Assembly (NCBI GenBank): GCA_019843655.1
Contig: JACDQD010000004.1
Coordinates: forward strand, 27,229,872-27,293,871
DNA length: 64,000 nt
Reading direction: 5' to 3'
Source: Lethocerus indicus
Lineage: Eukaryota > Arthropoda > Insecta > Hemiptera > Belostomatidae
The position numbers and the translations under genes were made by a program. A model generated the notes under the pieces. The model saw only the letters and a program-made list of their open reading frames with translations, did no database searches and had not been told where the DNA came from. Positions 1 through 14,091 of the stretch are shown one piece after another. Every line of letters begins with the position of its first letter. Positions within the stretch are counted from its first letter, which is position 1.

Positions 1-68
1 ATTTATTTGTTTACTAGTTTTTAAGAACTAAACAGTGTATATTAGTACTGATTCCTGGTAACCCCAAG

Positions 69-79
69 TTTATTTTATT
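69..79 (-). terminator. Polyadenylation signals of the Sac2 gene
   Basis: Two overlapping AATAAA hexamers read on the minus strand (complement of 69-74 and 74-79), about 70-80 bases after the Sac2 stop codon. They give a short 3' untranslated region. Confidence 0.6.
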
Positions 80-148
80 GCATAAGCAAGCTATGTACAA
101 TCCTCAGATAATTATTTAAATTTTAACTAGATAATTCACCAAGCTCAA

Positions 149-2076
149 TTAGATAGCAATAAGCTTGGATTTACATCCTGAAGATTCCCACATTTCTTGT
201 ACCCTTTTAGTTTCAGCAGATATCTGAAGAGAACCCTGCATTTTTGTTTTTAATTTTCTAGGATCGAGGTTGGCCCCTAATGTTTGAACTCCTTTAGCGA
301 GTTTTGATAAGGGAGAGAGAACAGCAGAAGGACTTGTCAAAACATTTGTTGCAGTTGAAAATCCACTTTTGATAGATTTCAAAGCATTTTCACTTTGGGA
401 AGCAGTTATACCAATAACCAAATCTTTTTCAGAATTACTTTTTCCTAGAGATTCAGACTGAACTTCCAAGTGTTTTTTATCATTTAGGTCAACCTCACCA
501 GAAGAATGAGAAAAAGTGCGAACTTTAAGTTCAGTACCCTGCTGACCCACTTGGAGTGTCTTCGGCACTTTACGCTCTTCTCTACTTATTTCCACTCGAA
601 TTTCAGGAGTTTCAGTGCTGATTTCAATGTCTGATGTGTCTATTTCATCTGATTTTATGAAAGTATTAGACATTACTATACCAACATTTGGAAGAAATGT
701 GTCAGAGCCTTGTTGAGTTTCTCTAGTTCCCACCATGCAGACTACATCTTCATCTTCTTCTGATGATTGGTCTCCACCAACAGTAAACTAAAGTAAAATA
801 TTGTACAAGTGAATCAATATTACACTTAAAAAGACAGAATAAGGTGATAGGTTATATAACATTTTGATAGCTTCATGTAACTTACAGCTGTTTCCTTTGG
901 TGTTTGCTTTGTAAAAGATAATTTTCGACTAGCATTTAAAGTACTTCCTATTTTACTAAACCTTGATGTTACATTTGACAGTGCCTTACTCCCTATAAAA
1001 TTTCATATTTATATAATAGAAATTAATAAATATATTTATAAACAAAAATATTCTACACATTAGTATTAATCAAATTAACTTTACGGAATAATAAAATATT
1101 GCAGTTCAAGCATTTGTTATATTATATTTAAAAACTGATTCCAGTTTTATTTCTACTTTATGTTAACTTACCAACACTTTTAATATTTCCCAACTGAGAC
1201 TCTGAGACATTCCTTGTGAGATGAGGGGAGATGTGTAGAAAATTGAAATGATTAATGTCAATTCTATCAAGAGGACCGTCTATGTTCCACTGAACATTCA
1301 TACCATCTGATACCTCTAAAGCAACTCGTACACAGTCACATATTGCCCTAAGTGACTCTATAATCGTACAGACAGACAAATCAAATAGACATAATTTTAT
1401 AGATGAATCAAATACTTTTTACCTATTTTAGCAGAACCGGAGATATTCAGATATACATTTCGAAATGTTATACATTCAAGGCATATTCAAAGAAATATTT
1501 GTAAATGCACATAGCATATTTTAATGCATCCTACAATTTTTTTTATGTCTTCTTGATGCATTTCTACAAGGCCATTTATTTGTATTACAATCCTGACTTG
1601 TTCATACTGTGGTTATGTCATTATCATGATACCTTAGCTCTTGCACTTCAAAAAGGACTGATATTGGAGAATAGTAGTCTAGAGCCTTGAGAAATTTGAT
1701 TTTATCATTGATAAATTCTTACTATAATTATAAATTAAAGGAACCTTTAAAAACAAATATATAAAGCAAGAAAAAAGTGTTATCAACGACACTGAATGCG
1801 TATCTTTAACTATTTATATAAAATTAATTAAATCCCAATATTCAACATCTTGGACATACCATTCTTTTCTTCTTCAGTTTTTATAACAACAGCAACATTA
1901 TTAAAAAATCTCAAATTGGTTGATCGGAATGTATGTGAAAAACATGACTTATCACAAATTTTATATCGGAAACGCAGGCAGTAGTAAGATGTCTGCTTGT
2001 TTTTTCCCTAAGGCAAACAAGATATATTTTCACTATTAAATATATTACAATTATAAAAAAAGATAATACAAAAAGA

Positions 2077-2126
<50 letters not shown>

Positions 2127-4521
2127 CATATATAACTTAATTTGCTCGCATGTATAGGAATACCTTATTAAATATATGAAGAGCAGATTGTGCTTGTGAA
2201 GATATCTCAATTGGTCCAAGTTCAACCATTGTTATATCACTCAGAGGCACTCTTTGGTATTTGGTTACTTTATCAATTTCTTCATCATAACTAAATATGA
2301 AAATTTCTTCCTTGTTAATATTGTAAATTATGAAGCTATAACTACAGCGGAAATGATTTTTTTTTAAATACAAATAAATAACCTGTGACAAAAACATATT
2401 TGTACTTACTCTGCAATATAGTAAGAATCTCTTGTCAGAATTAAAATGGTATCCATATCAGTTTCATTTGGATCTCCGGTTCTACAAACAAAACATTACA
2501 GTTTGGCACATAATTGAAAAATGAAAAAATTCACTTTGAAGGATAACAAATATATTTAATTTTAACAGTTTATAAAACTAGAATATTCAATTCATAATTA
2601 TGTAAATCCCATATACACCACATAATATTAATCATTAAAATTATACCACAAAAAAATCAAGAGGGTTTGATGTATGAAATTATCTGATATTAAACTTTTT
2701 TTTGGTTAGGTTTTAATGTGCCATGGCAGATTGAAGATTAGGCTCAATATCATCAAGAGCCTAATTCTGAACCCAACTTAGATTAGACACTTGGATTTGT
2801 TAGATCTATAGCAAGAATGAAACTCCCATTGTTAGAGGCATTAAACATTTACTACAATTACAACCTTAAGCAAACGGTATTTGAACACAACTTTTTGCCC
2901 CTCTGGCTCAGTTCCTCATTGTGAAGATAATTAAGGTTGTTTTTCATAATCAATTATGTTGAATGTAAAGTAGCTCACAATAACATCTCTTTTAAATTAG
3001 TAACATGTTGTATCTGCAAGGCGGAAACATAAAATATTATGCACGACCATTTAAGCATTGTCTTGCATGTTCAAGGCAACATGCTGTGAACTTTTTATAA
3101 TAACATGTTCATAAATTCTATATTTTATACTATTAGACTGCACTTATTTTCATTTAGGCTACTATGTATCTCACCATGTTTTTTAAGGTAAGCAGAAGAT
3201 TATAATGAAAGTAACTGGAAGATGCTCTTAGGTTTCTTGAAAATTAAAATCTCCTTGTCTGACTATTGTAAATTGTATACTTTTTTGTTTTTCTATCCTA
3301 GAGCAATAACTTTCAATATATTGGCTATGTGGGCACTTAATGAGAACATAAATACAATGAGTTTACAAGGAAAAGCATGATCATAATGATAGTTGCTGAG
3401 TTGATGAGATATGAGTTTATTGGGACTGAAAAAGGTTGTAGGTTTAAACCCTGTTATCAGGTTGCACTCTTTGTAAATGTGAATCAATAAATAACATATC
3501 ATTAATGTAAGTGGGCTCTGGTATGTGCATCAACTTCCGATAAGCCCCTTAAGCGGAACTGTTGGAGTGTTCTTCTGTTATACAGCAATTACTATTTGGT
3601 GTAACTAAATTACTTTTTTGCAATGTGTTATTTGACTATGAAGTGGAAATTCTTGTATTTCCTCTGGCTTGTGTTACTGCTTTTAGTGTTTCCCCCTCTT
3701 CTCACACTGCAAAATTGCATCTGGTTATGCTGTATATCCACTGCTGACCAAGAGTATTTGTATATACATACTTATATACACAAATCTCTAATGTCAACTT
3801 GAACATCTGCACCTGTTATAAGAATGAATCTTACCTTAAGTTTTCTGGTAAATTATGTTTTGTTTATATGTCTTGGATATAACTGTGATATGGATCATGT
3901 ATTATTTCCCTTTCAACTCTTGAAGACTAAAGTAGGATAGAATACCAAGAGCACTTTTTTTAGTCTTTATTTTTATGGGGCAATTTTGCTCATATACCTC
4001 ACTCACAAATAACATACAACACTTCCACAGTAGAAACCATCAATGATGCAAATAAGTAGTTTCTCATAACAGTCTGAGTTATTTAAATGTTATGCTGTTA
4101 AATGTAAAACCTATACATTTCTACCATAAAATAAAACAATGTTCTTTTATTTTATTAAAACCAATTAGGACAATGACGTTTAAATGGACAATTCCTACAA
4201 TGTAAAATTTTACTTTTATAATTTGAAAAGAAAATCTATTAGTTACATTACGCTATAATAAACAAATATGTGTAATACTTACATTGGATCAGCATTTATT
4301 AACCCCCATGCACCCAGGACTAAAGAAGAGTCTGTGATAAGTAGTTTCTTACAATCTTCAATGAGGAGTTTAACATGCTCTGCTGTGGATGTTGAATCAG
4401 TATCATCATCAGGATTTAAAATGTCGTCTGATACTGTCTGACCTATATAAAAACAATGGCTGCTCATAATATAATTCAAATAATGTCAACTGATATGCAT
4501 ACTATCAAATTTAAAAACATT

Positions 4522-4572
<51 letters not shown>

Positions 4573-7500
4573 AATCATGAAAAGTCATTAACTACCTTGC
4601 ATAATATCAATTGTTGCCTGCCTATAAACATCCTTGAATCTGCTTAGGTAGTACCTAATAACAAGAATAGATAGTAATATAAAAAAATCTACCCATGTAA
4701 GAAACAATATTTTTTTTCCATGTATTTAATTTCTGCATGTATATAACTTCCTTTTAAACTACAAACACAGTAAGAATGGAAGTGGACATAAATATAAATT
4801 AAATGTCTCATTCACTCACACCCAGATTACTTAATACTTTATGAATAATAATAGCTATGTACAGTTCAGTAAAATATATAATAGGTCTAACCAGGAATAA
4901 ACACATACACAGAGACACACACCAACAAATAATGTTATACACCATCAAATCGAATTTTTACAAGCAAATGCACAAATCAATCTAGAATCAGTGGATACAA
5001 AAATAGAATAAATAACAAATATACTGATACCAAATATGGATAATATTATCAGATACCTTGTGACAATAGTTCAAACAATTTATTTAAGTAAAAAATGAAC
5101 TGAAATAGAAAATACAAAATTTTCTATTGTATCTATTATATTGTATTTTCATTTTAAAATATTCTGAAAAGTGTCTTTCCTTCAATAAAATTTGAAGACT
5201 GACCTTGATAAAGTTATTGCTGCCACTGCCAATTTCAGCTCATTTTCTAACGGTAAAGGTAGGGAATTGGCTGGTGTAGATAAGAAATCGAATGTATCAT
5301 GTGCCACACGGCTTGTTATAGAGGGGGGAGTCACATTTTGCCCCTGGCAGATGTCAAAGCTAGCTTGCCTCAACTCATCCAATAACAGACGTCGCAAATA
5401 ACTGTTATACAATACACTCAACTCAAATTAAATGCTTTTCCCAAATTTCCATAGTTGAACTCTTTAGAACCAGCTAGTCCAATTCCAAATATAGACCATT
5501 TGCAAGTTTTTTTTTATTTTTATGATAAATTAGACACTGTAAAGTACCTACTGGTGCCTTCTTTATGATCATTTCCTGTCAAAGTGTCATTTCGTAAAAT
5601 AGCAATCTGTTTTTAAAGAAAAGTATTTAAAGAAAGTATTTAAAACTGATTCAAACATCGTTTAAAAAAAATGAACAATTCCTAGATTTAATTTGAATTA
5701 CATAAAAAAATGGTTAACCTAGTAAAACAAATAGATTGGAAAACAGAACATAGAAATTAATGAAGTAATGATTAATGCTAAATAAAATAATTATATATGA
5801 AAATGCAAAATCGTGCTTTCCAAAAGAGAATACTTAATAAAAACAACAAAATTACAGAAATAAAAAAGGATTACGCTCTAAAATTAATTTAACCAAAAAT
5901 TCAGTTCTGGACAAGATATGCTTCTCTTCTTTGAAGGTAATTGTTGTGAATTATATAATTTCGAGGAAAAGTATAATAACTGTATATACATCACAAAATA
6001 TTTGTTATCTTCTTTGCTTTAACTGAGAAATTAGAGTGGATTATTCCATTTATTGGTTTAAGATTAAAAAGGTTCAAAAGTATGTTTTTTAACTGTATGA
6101 GTATGTGTCACAATTGGTACTAAAGGTACAAGTTATAAGAAGTATCATTAGGTTAAATCAAAACTTATTATAAGAATATATATCATAATCCAATATTACT
6201 ATTTTGATAAAATAACTATTTTGAGTATCTATAATGAATAAACATTTGACAATTTGTTTAAATTTAGTAAAAATAAGTAAATATTTTTGCCTTTTGCCTA
6301 CTAATTTTGTACACATGAGCATTTGTCCACTGTATTTTCACTTTTTATTTGGATTTTATTCCTGTGATATTCTGCCATTTGGGGCCTAGAATTTTCTTTC
6401 CAATTGGTTTGTCGTGTCTTAGGCTTTAACCAATGGCTGCTCATTTATTTTGATTTCTATGCACACAACGATATGTTCAGCCACCACATTCAGGGTGAGA
6501 CCCTTCCCAGGGATGGTAACCTAAGGTGTGTGCTGATGATGCCTTAGTACATGTGAGGGATGTTTATTGTTATATTTTGGTGTATATAGGGTACAGTCAA
6601 TGTGAACTGGAGTCATAGAGATGCTGTATCTATACAACATTACACTTCTGGTGTCCCCTGCAGGAAATTAGGGGTCTACAATTGAAAAACACAGACACAT
6701 GGACACACACACACACACACACATTTAAACAAGAAAATATAACTACAAATCTTGTTGAAGATTTATACAACAGAATATTTTAAATATTATAGAATTTTGT
6801 TAGGCAGGACTCAATCTAAAATTAAATTATATAATATTTTATCATTCCATTAACAGGAAGAAAGTATTTTTTAATTATTGTTTTAGGTGTAGTTAAACAT
6901 ATACTTTTTGTAAATAAATTATTTTGACTAAAACAGGGATAATCCTCAACTGCATATTGAGGATTTATAGATAATTTGATAGAAAATTTATTTTACATAT
7001 TTATAACAATAAATTCAAAGTGATCACATTAAAAATTCATTTTAACTAATATATTGGAAGTGAAGATATGTTTGAAATAAACTCATCTACTTTTGATTAA
7101 TAAACTGAACAGTCCATTACTACTGAACTTACCGATTTGCAGAATTCATACCATCCTTCATCATTCCAGTTAACTTTCGTTCCCCTGTACGTGTATAATC
7201 ACCCTAAAACAATGATCAAGAGATTGCATGCAGTTATATGACATTATTATTAGTTTTAGAAACAACTAAATAGTATCGTGTTAATAATAATATACACCTA
7301 TATAGTTTGATTAAATTTAATTTCTTACTTTAAGTGCATTTGTTCCAGCATACTGCCTACTAATAATATCTCCATTATTGGCCCAAAGAAGTTGAAATGT
7401 AGTACGAAGGGAATGGTGCATTGTTCCTTCAGGTGGAAGGAGTCCTAATTTGGACATTTGAATCTCCAACATTGCTTTTCCGAGAGCAGTCTGTGAATCC

Positions 7501-10500
7501 CAATACAAAATGCATTCAAATATTAGTAATAAAACATAATATATAATAAAATAATGTTTAAAAAATTGAATAAAAAGTTGAGACGTACATTTATTTACAT
7601 ACACAATTATTTTATTTCCAAAATGTGTATAATGTCATATCATTTTCAGCTTCACATCTACCCCATATCAGCTCATAACAAATGAATCTTTTCATTTAGA
7701 TGTTCAAGCCTCCTTGTTGCTCAAATTACTGTTCACGCTTTGTTGCACTACATGGACTCACTTTTACTAAAGTAATTTGAGGCATTGCTCTTTACATAAT
7801 TTACAGTATGTAGAATGTAAATGTAACCAGCTCCACAACAACTAAAGGGAAAACTGGTAAGCCACTAGCCAGTAAACAGCTGATTGACATTCCAATGATC
7901 ATTTTTTTATTAAAATAAGTGAGAATTAAAAAAAAAAATTAAGCATAACTTATACGAAAAACTGGATACTTTTAAATCTTTGGCGATTTCACTGGAGATA
8001 TTCTATTCGGTCACAGACAAATACTGAAATAAATATGTCTAAAGATTTGACATATGCAGGACCAAAATATTTGCTAATGGCAATCTTTTTACATTGGAAT
8101 TTTATGAAGAACAATGAAGTAAACAGATCCTTGAAACCCATTATAATATAAAAGAACATTATTAATTATTCACCTGAACTACATTAGTTCTGTCAAGACA
8201 GTCTATACAATTGATCCTAAATACACCGCTCTGATTACATATTACTCCATGCTTGTCTTTCCAAAAGAAACCCATGTCTTGTAACACATCTTCCAATCTT
8301 GAAATCAGAATTGAAACATTTTCAAACCGCATTCCTCGACTGCAATCACAATATCTGCAATTTAATTCTGTGACTTCCTAGCATAATATTTACTTGAAGG
8401 AAATAATTAAGGTAAATTTATTTAACTATATAAGGACAGGAATTATAACTGACCAATGTTCATGAAAGTCGAAGGTTGTGTAGGTAACTTGGTCAGAATT
8501 ATACTGTAAAATTTGTTGAGTAAAACCTTCCCAAATTACTTTCTCTTTGCCAGTTTGTTCCACTAAATTAACAATACACATTGGACCATAAATTCTCAAT
8601 TCTTCAGACATATGTTTTTCAAAAGCAACTTTGGTTTCAGCTTCTCCTGTATAGAATGGAATGAATTCATGTAATTTTGCAGCTCTACTTTTCTGCTATA
8701 TTTTCATACCATTGGAACAAAGGACATTGAGAATCAATTTTACAAAATTATTATAGAAAATTATTACAAAATAAAACCACCTTTATCGATGTGAGGTGGT
8801 GGCCTGTACTTGTAGCCAGGCTGAGACCAATAAAGAGGTACAGAGCCTCGAATTTGAACAAATGAAACTTGATGTTCTCTCATGGCAACACACTGTTCTG
8901 TTTCAACATAATTTGCACATTTTCCATTTTCATCTAAGCCCCTTCTCTTATATCTTGTTCCAGCCCTATAACGACTACGCCGACTAATCAGGCTTATTGT
9001 AAAACTCTGAAATCACATCATTTTTATAACATTAAAAATACATATTTTATTGGCACTAGCAACAAAGAATGTTTTATGGTAATATAACATATGATGTCTA
9101 ATTTATATAATAAAATACACATTTCTATTTTTAATTTTGTTTACTATTTTCTATTAAGCATTCAACCAAAAAATTTGGTATATACTCATTCAATAAATAA
9201 ACAAATTTTGAAATTGTTTTTATAGAAAAATTAGGCTATTGTAGCCTGTTATATAGTTATGATTTGATGTGTTAGAATTAGGTGATTGCTACCAGAGAGT
9301 GTGGTGATCCAATTCCCTTAATAAAACTTATTCTCTATCATCCATATGTACAGGTGTATATAAACTGCCAATCTCTGGCTTCATACATGCACTCTCCTGC
9401 CTGAACAAGCAAGGTCACTGAATGCTTTATGAATGTCTAAAACAACTTTACATCTTTATACCAAATTGGCTGGAAATTACATCTTCAGAAAGAAGGCACA
9501 TTAAAGAACTAAGGGACTTCTATTAAAACATTATACTATAGAAAAATGTATTAACATCAAATAAGTATGAAATTATTATTTTCTAGTCTGTGTTATGGGA
9601 ATACAATTATATTTTAGCTATCGAGCACTTCACTTTATAACCTAATCTTAACCTAAAAATAACATGCATATTCAGGTTACAGCCTATAGGAAGAATTGAA
9701 CCCTTTGAGTTCAGTTGAATAGTACGTACAATTCCAGCTCCAATTTACTGACCACTAAAATTCTGTAATCAAATATAATTTAAGAGATTAAATTATTATT
9801 TAATAACTGGAAAACTCACTTCTGCTTTTCCATTATTAGGAGATGTTGGATCAAGTTCTAAATGGAAATGTTCTATCTGAACAAATCCTTGAATAATTGG
9901 CAATATCCATGCTTTTGCTAAAGGATTCTGAAACCATATAATGAAACAAAATTATTTTTAACCATATTCATGAATTCATACAAATAAATATTTATGAGGT
10001 AGCTCACATTTAGCTCGAGGACATCTTTGAGCATATGCTTATTCCAAAAAAATCTGTCATCGGTTACGGCACCATCAGTGCTCTGGCGTTGTAATGTATT
10101 AGTAAGATCACAAATTGGACTTCCAGGAGGGCCACAACAAAAGTAAAATGAATCAGTTTCTGTAAAAACTCTCTGCAATTCATCTAAAATTCGTTTTTCA
10201 AACCTTTCTCGCTCTTTGCTATCTTTTCGAGATCCTCCTTTAACCTGAATAAAGACATTCTAATGAGTATGCTAGAGTTTAAACTACTCCGCTTAATCAG
10301 TTGAAATTTGCAATTGAAAAAAATATAGATAGTTTTTAGTATCAACAATATATTTTAACGATATTTTAAGTATTGCATAAATAAACATATTAACCTACAT
10401 ACTTCAACATAGCTGAATAATGTTGGTTATAAATAAATGTCACTATAGAACAGTGATGAGTAACCTGGTATGAGGCCAAAGCTGCAGCTTGTTGGGTTGT

Positions 10501-11704
10501 GGACTTAATTGAACTAGTTGCCGACTTAATTGTGCCCCATGTTTTGGCAAGGGCGGCTTTCTGTGGAACTTCAAACATTCCGACACCACCACCTTTGTGT
10601 TTTCTACAAGATTTAAGTCCTAATTCTGATAGTGTAACATCTGTTCCACATGGGTGCAAAAAGGCTATTGACCGTATTTTCATCACTGTCCTCATGTCTG
10701 GTAACTGACCAACAACATTTGCTTCCTTTATGAGTATGAACCTGGATTCTGAAGGAGTTTGAAAGTCAATCTTTCCAACTAATCCATAAAAAATTCCAAA
10801 ACATTCAAGGTCACCACAATTGGCTAGTTCCCAACCTAAAAAATTTAAATAAAAAACAATTAAGTGATTTGAAGAATTAACATAAATAGATTAGATTTTG
10901 GAGGTATTGTTAGAAAGTGATATAAGGAGACTCATACTCATATAGATGACTGGTTTTAATAAGTTTATTAAGTTTTGATTGATTTAAAATAAATATATAA
11001 AAATACTAAAATATACTTTAAAATACAAGATAGAATAACCGTTAAGAATTATTTAATGATTAATTGTTTAAAAGTATTTATTTTCTAAAGTTACTCAGAA
11101 ATTGTTCTGACACCTTATCACACTTGTATTATATTTCACTACATAACTTCTAACATTCTAAACAATATGATAGCTATTAGATAACACATTATCTAATCAA
11201 GTAGTGAATGAACTACCATACAATGAACTAAGTTTTACTTTGAATCATGTCAATACAATTTTAAGCTGTGAATATGAAATAAATGGTATTGCTGTTGTTT
11301 GAATGAATAGGAATACAGAAAGAGCAACATAAACATAACATTAAAAAACAAGGGCAAATGGAAAAATGGATAAAATTATTACAATATTTAACCAATGGTC
11401 TTTACCATGTAGTCTGGGAAAACTATGGAACATTATCATTACAGTGCAAATTGTATCATATTAAATGTACCGAAAATAAATGGGAGGAGCACAAACCAAA
11501 ATAGTGAAATTTGATATATTTATGCACAAACAATCATCAATGGGTATTAAGACAGACGTAAATGAATTTCAGCTCACCTGGTCTTGCTTGGATTTCGCCT
11601 GTCTTCCTGTTGCACCATAGACTAGATTCACAATTTAATAAAACGAAAAAGTCTTCAGTTCTAAATAATTCCATTTCCTGAAGGATATTCTTATTCTGGG
11701 CCAT
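149..11704 (-). CDS. INPP5F: Phosphatidylinositide phosphatase Sac2 (INPP5F homologue), complete, 17 exons
   Basis: Exons, in transcript order: 11704-11578, 10835-10465, 10244-10008, 9927-9820, 9006-8781, 8646-8454, 8339-8174, 7490-7329, 7203-7133, 4654-4596, 4442-4283, 2481-2410, 2290-2164, 2007-1860, 1357-1172, 992-886, 787-149 (TAA at 149-151). All introns are GT-AG, phases agree, and the total is 3159 bases (1052 residues; the human protein is slightly longer). The Sac domain spans roughly residues 10-600, with motifs such as DLTNTLQRQS, DDRFFWNKHM, RRGLDENGK and TFDFHEHCRGM. The catalytic CX5R(T) motif CIDCLDRT starts near residue 465, and WANNGDIISRQYAGT follows. The hSac2 domain (about 600-800) includes YDEEIDKVTKYQR. 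The acidic, Ser-rich tail is the last exon. The family removes the 4-phosphate from phosphoinositides on early endosomes. Two in-frame Met codons are possible; the one at 11672-11674 (MELF) matches the family start. Confidence 0.95.
2080..2122. repeat. TA microsatellite
   Basis: About 21 uninterrupted TA units just downstream of a Sac2 exon, inside the intron. Confidence 0.9.
2482..4282. other. Large Sac2 intron, no recognised gene
   Basis: A 1.8 kb intron between Sac2 coding exons. Part of it (about 2700-3760) is less AT-rich than the other introns and may be a decayed mobile element. The short open frames there on both strands show no known motif. Confidence 0.5.
4526..4567. repeat. TA microsatellite
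   Basis: About 20 TA units between Sac2 exons 4442-4283 and 4654-4596, starting about 30 bases past the donor of the latter exon. Confidence 0.9.
5204..5401 (-). CDS. Candidate cassette exon in Sac2 intron 9 (or last exon of a nested gene)
   Basis: This 198-base stretch (66 codons) is open, GC-richer than the intron around it, and has an acceptor (aacag) and a donor (AAG|gtcagt). It enters in phase 2 and leaves in phase 2, exactly matching the junction between the Sac2 exons 7203-7133 and 4654-4596. Inclusion would insert 66 residues after NSANR without changing the frame. Its first 23 residues (YLRRLLL...RQASFDICQGQNV) resemble the next constitutive exon (YYLSRFK...RQATIDIMQGQTV). Without splicing, the frame runs on to a stop at 5182, with an AATAAA near 5081, so it could instead end a small nested gene. 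The human Sac2 sequence I compared has no such insert. Function unknown. Confidence 0.45.
5548..5606 (-). other. Possible 59-base exon upstream of the intron 9 cassette
   Basis: It is flanked by an acceptor (aaaaacag) and a donor (AGTAG|gtactt). Read from its first base it gives IAILRNDTL...EGTS and joins in phase to the open exon at 5204-5401. It cannot follow Sac2 exon 9 in frame, because that reading reaches a stop. If real, it supports a nested gene rather than a Sac2 cassette. No further exon was recognised upstream. Confidence 0.25.
6340..6723. repeat. GC-richer interspersed repeat remnant ending in a CA microsatellite
   Basis: Lies in Sac2 intron 9. A block of near-balanced composition stands out from the AT-rich intron and stops at a pure AC run (about 6702-6723), a layout common for SINE-like insertions with a simple-repeat tail. 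No coding frame or terminal repeat was recognised. Confidence 0.4.
9280..9500. repeat. Possible SINE-like insertion in Sac2 intron 4
   Basis: This part of the intron has mixed composition and a short stretch (accagagagtgtggtgatcc) that resembles the flank of the tRNA-derived SINE in serpin units A and C (accagagggtgtgatcc). The match is short. Confidence 0.3.
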
Positions 11705-11879
11705 TACGTCAATAGAAATATATTACACTTTGGAACAAATACTTTCTTTTGAATATGGTCACTATCTAAAAACCTGTGTTAGTTATTAACTACCAAAATA
11801 ACCGAAGACCACATCACGGGGTAAAAAATAAGAGAACAAAAGACCGAAGGTTCGACTGTCAAACAGCTGTGAGAAACGG
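11705..11879. promoter_or_regulatory. Sac2 upstream region next to the cluster boundary
   Basis: The 5' flank of Sac2, lying between its start codon and the first base of duplicated serpin unit A. It must hold the promoter or untranslated leader. No clear TATA box was identified. Confidence 0.3.
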
Positions 11880-13945
11880 TGGCTGAGTTACCAGAGTGCG
11901 CTACTACACCACTTTGTTTATTTCAGTTTAAATTCAATATGCTCCAGAATTACCACATTTTATCCCGCCTGGTTTAAATAATTTTGATTTTGTTACGTGA
12001 TTCATTCTACAATACTAGCATTGATTCTTTTAGACATAAGTATTATAGAAAATCAATGTGAATAGTGTTACACAGTATTGAATAATAAAGGACTCCGATG
12101 AAAATTATTTAATTTAATTCAGGAATATATATGGTGAATAACAGCAAGCAGTTGAAAGAGGGCAAATATATAGACGTACATATTTGGAACTTATGTTTGT
12201 TTCAAAATGATTTCTTAATTATTTTATATTTATTTATTATGAGTATAAAATTAGAGGTTACAAAACCACTGAGACACTCCTTATAACAAAATAAACATAA
12301 TGAGTGATCTTATGTCTCCATTCAGTGAGTTGGTCCTATATTAAACAGGCTTCAAAGCAGAAACCAGCTAGACAGGTGATTGCAACAGGAATGTCATTCA
12401 CAGCCTTTGTGGGCACCCTGAAATAAATCCTTGAAACCCCATATATTTATGTCACTCACACTAGTTCCTTTAAACCATGCCTTACCTTTGTTGCTATATA
12501 AGAAGTTTCATTAACCCTTTCTAAAAAATTATGGGTTAACATTTAAAGTTGAAAATATTCAGACTCATAAATGTTATTATATGTTATACATGTAAATGTC
12601 GGTATAAAGTTAGGATGAAAAGAAAAACACAAAATTAAAAAACACTAGTCGTTTTGCTTGCTTTAACCTTTGAGTATTGTGTATATAGTTCTGAAATATC
12701 ACAAGACCCTATTTATTTTGCATTAAGTTTAGATCCCAAGGAGCTTCCCATACTCCATTAAACAATTAAATATATATTACAAATATGCATTTACAGACAA
12801 TGAACATGTATGTCAGAAGTGTCTAGAGTACCTACAAAAAAGAACAATTTAATTGCAATGGGGATTTTAGTGTGTATGTATTTATAGTTAATTGCTTTTA
12901 AGTCCATGGCCACTGTGAGAACAGCATTATGTAGTTTTCAATTAAGATGAGATTCTAAATGACTACCTATTAAATAGAAAGAAAATCTACAGTGATGGAA
13001 AACTACTATTCTAATAAGAATAAAACCAACGCTAAAAGTAACATATTTATAAATGAATAAAAGCAACAATTTAATAACTTAGACAATCATTTTAATTAAG
13101 GCATTGATAGATAATAATTGATGATTATAAAGATTGAATTACAATAAGACAATTTTTGAGGATATTTGGGGAGGATGAATATCAAAGCGCACAAACATAA
13201 CAGATAATTTTAAATTTTTTTTTAGTTATAAAAAAGCATTCAATATAAGAATCAGCCATAAATCAAAGCAAACAATCTATAATATAACAATATAATATAT
13301 TTTTCATTATTTAATACTGCAAAGGGACTTCAATATTAAAACTTTTAAAATACATTATTTTATAACATAAAGCATACTGAAGACTCAAACAATGATTGTG
13401 GAACTAAGTAAAGGCTGATATAGAGAGGATTGGAGCTACTGAAGAAGACACAGAGAACCAATTGGGCTGGAAACGATTTGTTGGTGCAGCTGAATATCAA
13501 CTTCAATATAAATGGTCCTGGGAATAATGAATGAAGATTGATGTTTTAATGTCCCTCGATTGATGCTTAAGTCCTTGATCTTTCACATAGAAGGGTTCAG
13601 AAATATTACTACAAAACCTACTGAAGCATTAGTGACATCAAGTCCTATAATGAAATCTAGTTTTATATAATCAGTCAGGGTTTGCAGTATCAAATTTTAA
13701 TATTACCATACTTTGGGACTGTTAATTATTAAGGGCAGGATAAGTTGAAACAAAAATTATATTTATTTAATAATTCAAAACCACTAACACAAATATAAGA
13801 CATTTGAATAAATTCAAATGAAATATTTTGATTTATTATGAAATAATACATATAATATTTTGTTTTGTTTTTCTGAAATATTAATTACAATAACCACTGG
13901 CAGACAGGTAGGAATACATTTCGTTATCAATATATATACGCGAAC

Positions 13946-14091
13946 TTACAATCCTGTATTCGGCTTTGCAACCCGTCCCAAAAAAATGATAGAAATAATA
14001 GGCTTTTTCTTGATTAAAACTGAGATGAATGGGTGGTCTGCTATGAATGTTTCTTCTCTTTCATCTGAAAGGGAACAATACTGAAACAGTC
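13946..14091 (-). CDS. Serpin A alternative last exon 2 (loop GLFQYCS|L)
   Basis: Acceptor tttacag, phase 1. The exon encodes the loop [14 protein letters not shown], then [21 protein letters not shown] and a short tail ending in TAA. The predicted P1 is Ser or its neighbour, with Cys at P2. The ADHPF and FLGRV blocks are the classic serpin C-terminal signature. Confidence 0.88.

Noticed and set aside
1911..2225. Minus-strand open frame of 104 codons
   Set aside because: It runs through a TA microsatellite and in the wrong frame over two real Sac2 exons.
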